NCBI RefSeq assembly: GCF_033170385.1
Contig: NZ_CP126170.1
Coordinates: 768,001-832,000, forward strand
DNA from: Xanthomonas rydalmerensis
GTDB lineage: Bacteria; Pseudomonadota; Gammaproteobacteria; Xanthomonadales; Xanthomonadaceae
Reading direction: 5' to 3'
DNA: 64,000 nucleotides
Numbering within the stretch: the first letter of the stretch is position 1; each line of letters begins with the position of its first letter. The translations under genes were made by a program, and so were the position numbers. The notes beneath the pieces were generated by a model. The model was not told the DNA's origin. It saw nothing but the letters and a program-made list of their open reading frames with translations, and did no database searches. Of this stretch, positions 58,819-64,000 are shown one piece after another.

Positions 58819-58833
58819 GGCGGCGTCCCCTGC

Positions 58834-59979
58834 TCAGTCCGCGGCCGCGGCCGCGGTGGCGACGGCCGGCGGCTGCCACGCGCGTGCCTTCACCTTGGTA
58901 CCGGTGCTGAGCCGGTCGATGCCTTCGACCACCACCTGCTGCCCGGCCTGCAGGCCGGCGACGACGCGGTAATGCCCCTGCACCAGTTCGCCCAGCTGCA
59001 CCGTCGCGTTGCGCGCGCGCGCGTCGGCGTCCAGCACCCACACCTGCGCATGCTTGCCGACATGGGTGACCGCCTGCTGCGGCACGCGCAGCGCTTGCGC
59101 GTAGTGGGCACGCGGCACCCGCGCCCGCACGTACATGCCCGGCAGCAGGCGCCGCTGCGGATTGTCGACGAGGATGCGCAGCAGTACGTCGCCGGTGCCG
59201 GCATCGACGTTGATGCCGGAAAACAGCACACGCCCGCTCAGCCCCGAGGGCAAGCCGCTACGGTCGAGGATCTGCGCCGGCAGGCCGTCGCCGGCGGCGG
59301 CCGGGTCCAGCGGGTCCAGGTCGGCGGCGGACTGGCGCACGTCGACGTAGACCTGGTCGATCTGCTGGATCACCGCCATCGGTGCGCTGTCGCTGGGCGA
59401 GACCAGCGCGCCCTCGGTGAGCAGCGCCTGGTCGATGCGGCCGTCGATGGGCGCATCGACGGTGGCGAAGGCCAGGTCCAGGCGCCGCCGTGACAGCGTC
59501 GCCTTGGCCTCGGCGACCGCGGCGGCGGCCTGGGTACGCTGCGAGACGGCATCGTCGTACATCTGCCGGCTGACCATGCTGGATTCGACCAGCCGCTGTA
59601 GCCGGGCATGCTGCACGTCGGCCAGCACCTGCGCGGCCTGGGCGCGATGCAGTGCGGCCGCGGCGGTGTCCATCTCGGCCTTGAACGGTGCCGGGTTGAT
59701 CTGGAACAGCGCATCGCCGCGCCGCACGTCAGCGCCCTGCTCGAAGAAGCGGCGCTGCACGATGCCGCCGACCTGCGGACGGATCTGCGCGCTGCGCACC
59801 GCGGCCACGCGCCCGGGCAGGTCCACGCTCACCGTCATCGGCGCCGGGCGCAGGGTCATCGCAGTGACCTGTACCGGCGCGGCCACCGCCTGCGGCGGCG
59901 CGCCACCGCCGCAGCCGGCCAGGGCCAACGCCAGCGCGCCACCGATTCCCAGAGTCCGTACCTGTTGCCGCATGCCCAT
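58834..59979 (-). CDS. RND efflux periplasmic adaptor (membrane fusion protein), lipoprotein
   Basis: 381 residues from ATG 59979. Lipobox LALAGCGGG near residue 20. Then VDLPGRVAAVRSAQIRPQVG with GGIVQRRFFEQGADVRRGD (lipoyl half), a coiled-coil hairpin of Ala-rich helices (AALHRAQAAQVLADVQHARL, RTQAAAAVAEAKATLSRR), ATVDAPIDGRIDQAL (second lipoyl half), and a beta-barrel with LPGMYVRARVPR. It links the permease to the outer-membrane channel. It is the first gene of the pump operon, divergent from the two-component system at 60128. Confidence 0.94.
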   Translation of the reverse strand: MGMRQQVRTLGIGGALALALAGCGGGAPPQAVAAPVQVTAMTLRPAPMTVSVDLPGRVAAVRSAQIRPQVGGIVQRRFFEQGADVRRGDALFQINPAPFKAEMDTAAAALHRAQAAQVLADVQHARLQRLVESSMVSRQMYDDAVSQRTQAAAAVAEAKATLSRRRLDLAFATVDAPIDGRIDQALLTEGALVSPSDSAPMAVIQQIDQVYVDVRQSAADLDPLDPAAAGDGLPAQILDRSGLPSGLSGRVLFSGINVDAGTGDVLLRILVDNPQRRLLPGMYVRARVPRAHYAQALRVPQQAVTHVGKHAQVWVLDADARARNATVQLGELVQGHYRVVAGLQAGQQVVVEGIDRLSTGTKVKARAWQPPAVATAAAAAD

Positions 59980-60127
59980 GCCTCGTGCCTCGTCGCTGCC
60001 GCCGCGGATACGGCGACGCCAAAGCCGCGCATGGTCGCGGCCGCGGGTTGCGCGGCGTTCGATGCTGTGTGGAGATATGATGGAGATCCGCGCCCGTCCG
60101 GGCCGATGCGCCTTTCGCCGCCACGCC

Positions 60128-60859
60128 ATGTCCGTTTCCTCTCCGGGCGCCACCGCGCCCGCGTCCGCGCCGCTGGTCCTGATCGCCGAAGACGAGAGCG
60201 AGATCGCCGAGATCCTGATCGCCTACCTGGCGCGCAGCGGGCTGCGCACCGCCCACGCCGCCGACGGCCGCGCCGCGCTGGAACTGCACCTGGCGCTGGA
60301 TCCGGACCTGATCCTGCTGGACGTGCAACTGCCGGCGGTGGATGGCTGGAAGGTGCTGGCCGAACTGCGCCACCGCGGCGAAACGCCGGTGATCATGCTC
60401 ACCGCGCTGGACCAGGACATCGACAAGCTGATGGGCCTGCGCCTGGGCGCCGACGACTACGTGGTCAAGCCGTTCAACCCGGCCGAGGTGGTGGCGCGGG
60501 TGCAGGCAGTGCTGCGGCGCATCCGCGGCAATGGCGCCGAGGAGGCGCGCAGCCTGCGCGTGGGCGCTTTCCATGTTGACCTGGACCAGCACGAGGCCAG
60601 CGTGCGCGTGGGCGAAGACCGGCACACGCTGGACCTCACGCTCACCGAGTTCAAGCTGCTGGTGCGGCTGATGCGCGCACCGAAGCGGGTGTTCAGCCGC
60701 GCCGAACTGCTCGACGCCTGCCTGCCGGAAGGCGACACCCAGGAGCGCACCATCGACAGCCACATCAGCAAGCTGCGCAAGAAGCTGGAGGCGCTGGGCG
60801 TGCAGGGCACGCCGGCCAGTGTGCGCGGCGTCGGCTATCGGTTCGGAACCGGCGCATGA
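60128..60859 (+). CDS. OmpR-family response regulator (BaeR/AdeR-like)
   Basis: 243 residues from ATG 60128. The receiver domain has EDE (VLIAEDESEIAEIL), the phospho-acceptor Asp in LILLDVQLPAVDGWKVL (near 64), and the conserved Lys in GADDYVVKPFNPAEVV. A winged-helix output domain follows (LTLTEFKLLVRLMRAPKRVF, TIDSHISKLRKKLEA). The frame is open further; ATG 60080 has a better ribosome site (GGAG five bases before) and would add 16 residues, so the start is not certain. It overlaps the kinase gene by ATGA and probably activates the divergent pump. Confidence 0.93.
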   Translation: MSVSSPGATAPASAPLVLIAEDESEIAEILIAYLARSGLRTAHAADGRAALELHLALDPDLILLDVQLPAVDGWKVLAELRHRGETPVIMLTALDQDIDKLMGLRLGADDYVVKPFNPAEVVARVQAVLRRIRGNGAEEARSLRVGAFHVDLDQHEASVRVGEDRHTLDLTLTEFKLLVRLMRAPKRVFSRAELLDACLPEGDTQERTIDSHISKLRKKLEALGVQGTPASVRGVGYRFGTGA

Positions 60860-61959
60860 GTCGCGCCACTGGGCTGCGCCGCCAGGTCATCCTGTCGCTG
60901 GGCGCGCTGGCGCTGTGGATCATCCTGCTGTCGGTGGTCGGCTCCTACGTGTTCTACGCGGTGGCGGTGGCCTACCAGCCGGACAGCATCTCCGACACCT
61001 GGGTGCCGTCGCGCGTGGAGATGATGTGGATGGGCGCCACCGCGGCGCTGGCCGTGGCGATCGCGGTGGCGGTGGCGGTGCGGCTGTCGCGGCGCATCCT
61101 CACCCCGTTGAACTCGGTGGCGCACAGCCTGCGCGAAGTCGCCCAGGGCAATCTGCATGCGCGCGCGAGCATGGACGCGCATGCGCTGGGCGAGACCGCG
61201 CAACTGGTGCGCGACTTCAACGCCATGGCCGATCGCCTGCAGGCGATGACCCGCGAGCGTGCATTCTGGAATGCCGCCGTCGCCCACGAACTGCGCACGC
61301 CGGTGACGATTTTGCGCGGGCGCCTGCAAGGCCTGGCCGAGGGCGTGTTCGCGCCGGACGTGGCGGCGTTCGAGAGCCTGCTGCGGCAGGTCGAAGGCCT
61401 GAACCGGCTGATCGAGGACCTGCGCGTGCTCAGCCTCACCGACAGCGGGCATCTGGAATTGCAGTCGGCACCGGCCGATCTTGTCCAGGAAGTGGAGGCG
61501 GTGCTGCATGCGTTCGCCGCCAGCCTGGACGCGCGCGGGCTAGTGTTGGAACCCACGCTGGCGCTGCGCACGCCGGTGCTGTGCGACGCGGTGCGCATCC
61601 GCCAGGCGCTGATGGCGCTGCTGGAGAACGCGCAGCACTACGCCGAGCCGGGTCCGCTGCGGGTCGGCGTGCAGGCGCAGGCCGACCAGTGCGTGCTGTT
61701 CGTGGAAGACACCGGCCCCGGCATCGCCCCGGAGATCGCCGCGCGCGTGTTCGACGCGTTCCGCCGCGGCGATCCGTCGCGCTCGCGCAAGAGCGGCGGC
61801 AGCGGCCTGGGCCTGGCCGTGGTCAAGGCGATTGCGGTAGCGCACGGCGGCGATGCGCTGTGCCTGCCCGCCGGCAGCGGGACGCGGTTCGAGGTGCGTT
61901 GGCCGTTGGCGTCGGGGGAGGCCGTGGCCCGCGCGGCGCAGGTGCCGGAGCGACGCTAG
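60856..61959 (+). CDS. sensor histidine kinase (BaeS/AdeS-like)
   Basis: 367 residues. Two membrane helices (ILSLGALALWIILLSVVGSY; MGATAALAVAIAVAVAVRL) flank a short periplasmic loop of about 40 residues. A HAMP domain follows, then the H-box VAHELRTPVTIL (near 152), N-box LLENAQHYAEPG, G1 VEDTGPGIAP and G2 SGGSGLGLAVVKAI. It phosphorylates the regulator encoded just before it. The small loop suggests sensing of membrane state or a ligand within the membrane. Its stop overlaps by four bases the 3' end of the convergent cytochrome b561 gene. Confidence 0.94.
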   Translation: MSRATGLRRQVILSLGALALWIILLSVVGSYVFYAVAVAYQPDSISDTWVPSRVEMMWMGATAALAVAIAVAVAVRLSRRILTPLNSVAHSLREVAQGNLHARASMDAHALGETAQLVRDFNAMADRLQAMTRERAFWNAAVAHELRTPVTILRGRLQGLAEGVFAPDVAAFESLLRQVEGLNRLIEDLRVLSLTDSGHLELQSAPADLVQEVEAVLHAFAASLDARGLVLEPTLALRTPVLCDAVRIRQALMALLENAQHYAEPGPLRVGVQAQADQCVLFVEDTGPGIAPEIAARVFDAFRRGDPSRSRKSGGSGLGLAVVKAIAVAHGGDALCLPAGSGTRFEVRWPLASGEAVARAAQVPERR

Positions 61960-62582
61960 GCGCGCTTTGCTTCAGGCGGCGACACGTTACCGCGCACACG
62001 CGCCACGCGCCACGGCAGCATGCGGGTCAGTACATCGTCGCGCCGTACCCAGTGATGGAACAGCGCTGCAGCCACGTGCAGCACCACCACCACCCAGGCG
62101 ATCCACTTGCCGATGAAGTGGTGCACCACGTCGATCGGCGCTTCGAACGCTTCCCAGCTGAGGTGCCAGGTGCGGCTGATCCAGGCGAACAGCGCGGTCT
62201 CGTTGAAGCCGGGGATGCGGAACAGGCCGAGGTCGGTCGGCGCGCCGGTGCCGATGTAGCCGGTCAGCGGCATCACGATCAGCAGCGCGTACAGACCCAC
62301 GTGCGCCAGGTGCGCGAGCCGGTGTTCCAGCGCCGTACCCGGCGGATCGTCCGGCTGCACGTCCAGCCAGCGCCATAGCAGCCGCGGAAGCACCAGTAAC
62401 CCGACCAGCAGGCCCAGCACCCAGTGCAGGTTGAGCACCGGCAGCGAGGTGTCCGAGGTGTCGTCCATGAACCAGATGACGTAGTACACCACCGCATACG
62501 CACCGATGAAGGCGGCGGCGGTGGTCCAGTGGAACAGCTTGGCGAGGGCGCCGAAGCGCTGTGCCGTGTTGCGCCAGTGCAT
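61956..62582 (-). CDS. cytochrome b561 family protein
   Basis: 208 residues from ATG 62582. Four membrane helices with heme-ligand His residues, including KLFHWTTAAAFIGAY (first), LNLHWVLGLLVGLLVLPRLL, LAHVGLYALLIVMPLTGYIG (the typical P-x-x-G motif) and VVHHFIGKWIAWVVVVLHVA with a terminal HH pair. It is a diheme inner-membrane protein that passes electrons, for example from quinol to superoxide or periplasmic partners. It lies 43 bases downstream of a TetR gene on the same strand, so the TetR likely controls it. Confidence 0.9.
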   Translation of the reverse strand: MHWRNTAQRFGALAKLFHWTTAAAFIGAYAVVYYVIWFMDDTSDTSLPVLNLHWVLGLLVGLLVLPRLLWRWLDVQPDDPPGTALEHRLAHLAHVGLYALLIVMPLTGYIGTGAPTDLGLFRIPGFNETALFAWISRTWHLSWEAFEAPIDVVHHFIGKWIAWVVVVLHVAAALFHHWVRRDDVLTRMLPWRVARVRGNVSPPEAKRA

Positions 62583-62625
62583 GTGCGTGGTCCTGGGTGG
62601 GAGGCGAAGAAGAGACGCGGCGCGC

Positions 62626-63219
62626 TCAGCGCGCGCGCAGGCTGTCGAGCAGCCGGTCCAGCGCGTCCAGCGCATCGGCCAGCCGCGCATGCAGGTCGGC
62701 GTCGGGCTCGGCGATCCAGAACGCCGCCTCGGTGATTGCGCCGTAGAGCATGCGTGCCATCACCCCGGCATGCAGCGGCGCCACCGTGCCGGCGGCGATC
62801 AAGGCTTCCAGCGCCGCCTGCAGCGCGGCGATCCCCACCGACTGCGCGGCCGGCGGCACGTCGCCGAAGGCGGCGCGCGCGTCCTGCAGGATGATCCGGC
62901 GGATCTCCGGCTCCAGCGCCAGTTCCAGGTAGGTGCGGCAACGGCGGCGGAAGCCGTCCCACGGCGTGGGCGCCGCGTCGGACACCGCCTGCAGGCGCAG
63001 GCCCACCTCGGCCTCGATCTGCTCGATGACCGCGATGAGCAGGCCGTCCTTGCTGCCGAAGTGGTGGTACAGCGCGCCGCGGGTGAGGCCGGCCTCGGCG
63101 GTCAACACGTCCATCGAGGTATGCGCGAAGCCGTGCGTGGCGAACGCCTGCCGCGCCGCGGCCAGCAGGCTGGCGCGGGTGGTTTCGATCATCTCGCGGC
63201 GGCTGCGGCGCTGGTGCAC
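62626..63219 (-). CDS. TetR-family transcriptional regulator
   Basis: 197 residues. The helix-turn-helix is in MDVLTAEAGLTRGALYHHFG after TRASLLAAARQAFATHGFAH. The C-terminal ligand domain has TYLELALEPEIRRIILQDAR and resembles DUF/TetR_C regulators of efflux and redox genes. A 37-base palindrome lies 16 bases upstream of its ATG, so it is autoregulated and, through the shared transcript, probably controls the cytochrome b561 gene. Confidence 0.93.
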   Translation of the reverse strand: MHQRRSRREMIETTRASLLAAARQAFATHGFAHTSMDVLTAEAGLTRGALYHHFGSKDGLLIAVIEQIEAEVGLRLQAVSDAAPTPWDGFRRRCRTYLELALEPEIRRIILQDARAAFGDVPPAAQSVGIAALQAALEALIAAGTVAPLHAGVMARMLYGAITEAAFWIAEPDADLHARLADALDALDRLLDSLRAR

Positions 63220-63235
63220 GGGGATATCTCATTCA

Positions 63236-63272
63236 CATACGCGGTGTACGTTATTTGCGTACAGGGCGTATG
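63236..63272. promoter_or_regulatory. TetR operator, 37-base palindrome
   Basis: Outer arms CATACGC (63236-63242) and GCGTATG (63266-63272); inner arms TGTACG (63245-63250) and CGTACA (63258-63263). It lies upstream of the TetR gene on the minus strand. The centre is AT-rich (TTATTTG). The following 370 bases, to 63643, show no gene. Confidence 0.7.
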
Positions 63273-63643
63273 TCAACGCGCCTCGGTTGGGTTCGATGCG
63301 CGCACGACAGGGATGGCGACGCGCCAGCCGGCACGCCATTGCGCCCCGAAGGCGTGTGCCGCTCGGGTGGTGCGCCGTGTGCCGCGAGTGCCTCTTCCAG
63401 GTTCCAGGCCTCGACAGCGAGGCGATCGCGGCGTGTGGAGTGCGATGGGCTGCGACCGGAGTAATGCCGCTTGGCGCGAAGGCCGTCGCAGGGGCGCTGA
63501 TCGAACGGGTCAGGACCGACCGATGAATCCGGTCGTCGTGCGCTCGCGATGCGCGCGTGGTGCCGACTCCGCTCGCGCGCTAGCCAAGGCCTTCACTGCG
63601 TGTGTGGTCTGGTGACCGCTGTGCAACCGAATTGGAGTGTCGA

Positions 63644-63799
63644 ATGGACACCACGCTGATGCCCTGGGTCGCCGGACTGTTCGTCCTGCTCATCGCCGCG
63701 ATGCTGTATCTGGTGACGCGCGCCAAGAAGAACCGCAACCGCCCGGCGCAGGATCACGCCGCGACCAAGAGCGACGTGGACAGCGCGTCCAAGCGCTAG
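63644..63799 (+). CDS. small single-helix membrane protein
   Basis: 51 residues from ATG 63644, with GGAG at correct spacing (63633-63636). One membrane helix (MPWVAGLFVLLIAAMLYLV) is followed by a basic stretch TRAKKNRNRP and a polar tail. Orientation by the positive-inside rule puts the tail in the cytosol. The family is not recognised. Codon use is like the neighbours. Confidence 0.65.
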   Translation: MDTTLMPWVAGLFVLLIAAMLYLVTRAKKNRNRPAQDHAATKSDVDSASKR

Positions 63800-63829
63800 C
63801 GCGTCGCGTCAGACGTGGCGGCCGCGCGC

Positions 63830-64000
63830 TCAGGCCTCCGCGTCGATCGGCGCGAAGCGCGGGCGGCGCACGCCGTCGACCTCCACCTGCTCGACGAACA
63901 TCGGGTACGGCCGCACCCACATCGCGCCTTCACCGTAGAGCGGCCGGTACAGCACCAGCGGCTCCAGCGTCTCGCTGCTGCGGACCACGCCCAGCACCTC
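63830..64000 (-). CDS. DUF1653-family protein, C-terminal part (cut by window end)
   Basis: The last 56 residues of a protein whose start lies beyond the window. The string EVLGVVRSSETLEPLVLYRP, then LYGEGAMWVRPYPMFVEQVE, matches the DUF1653 pattern (H-x-E-T-x-E-x-L-V-x-Y-R with YG-x-x-WVRP-x-x-MF). DUF1653 proteins are small, of unknown function. It is convergent with the small membrane protein, 30 bases away. Confidence 0.75.
   Translation of the reverse strand, partial: EVLGVVRSSETLEPLVLYRPLYGEGAMWVRPYPMFVEQVEVDGVRRPRFAPIDAEA

Noticed and set aside
55592..59493. Long open frames on both strands over the RND genes (1149 and 1217 residues)
   Set aside because: Low-complexity shadows rich in Arg, Ala, Gly or His/Gln; the AcrB/AcrA frames explain the DNA.

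Overview
The window is GC-rich chromosomal DNA from a Gram-negative bacterium, very probably a gammaproteobacterium of the Xanthomonas group. The basis is the sigma-70 protein RpoD with an acidic insert, a TonB-dependent receptor sitting with GH92 alpha-mannosidases and LacI regulators, a GlgE/TreS-maltokinase/GlgB operon, and short inverted repeats with TGTAGGAGCGGCTTC-type arms that are common in xanthomonads. The species cannot be fixed from this sequence alone.

Layout. 0-5.3 kb: cell-surface polysaccharide or LPS genes (a GT39-type enzyme cut by the window edge, a GT4, an O-antigen-ligase-like protein, a GT2, a CDP-glycerol glycerophosphotransferase-like protein). 5.3-11.1 kb: a pair of PH-domain membrane proteins, ribA, a GNAT acetyltransferase, an LpxL-type acyltransferase and dtd. 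11.1-13.1 kb: rpoD with an extended -10 promoter and a clear terminator. 13.2-19.5 kb: first half of a mannoside-use system (AGE-family isomerase, FucP-type permease, LacI regulator, divergent GH92). 20-28.7 kb: a translationally coupled glgE - treS/maltokinase - glgB operon. 29.1 kb: a tRNA with a CAT anticodon, followed by about 2.9 kb of visibly less GC-rich DNA with one unrecognised 545-residue gene. 32-39.2 kb: accessory regulator/oxidoreductase genes, with an intact and a broken copy of a TetR/oxidoreductase pair. 39.2-39.7 kb: a repeat-protein gene whose signal peptide is out of frame. 40.1-50.8 kb: second half of the mannoside system (two GH92 enzymes, a TonB-dependent receptor, a second LacI regulator). 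50.9-55.5 kb: DUF2231 protein, sorbosone-dehydrogenase-like lipoprotein, DarG-like macrodomain protein without a DarT partner, and a ParD-like/methionine aminopeptidase pair. 55.7-62 kb: an RND efflux pump and divergent two-component system. 62-64 kb: cytochrome b561, TetR, a small membrane protein and a DUF1653 protein cut by the window end.

How the genes fit together. The two mannoside blocks look like one functional unit split by glycogen/trehalose metabolism and by an accessory region. Outer-membrane uptake (receptor), exo-mannosidases with signal peptides (three GH92), inner-membrane import (FucP-type permease) and conversion of mannose to fructose (AGE-family isomerase) make a plausible route. 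The two LacI regulators are paralogues, and copies or near-copies of a 14-bp palindrome, TTGGATCGATCCAA, lie upstream of two GH92 genes, the receptor and the second LacI gene. This is the strongest regulatory signal in the window.

Most interesting leads: the orphan gene next to the tRNA; the duplicated TetR/oxidoreductase module broken open by a LysR-SDR-GST cassette; the ParD-like/MetAP pair with a 30-bp palindrome; the partnerless DarG-like protein; the dead GH13 domain fused to GlgE; and the out-of-frame secreted repeat protein. All family calls come from reading the sequence; no database search was possible.
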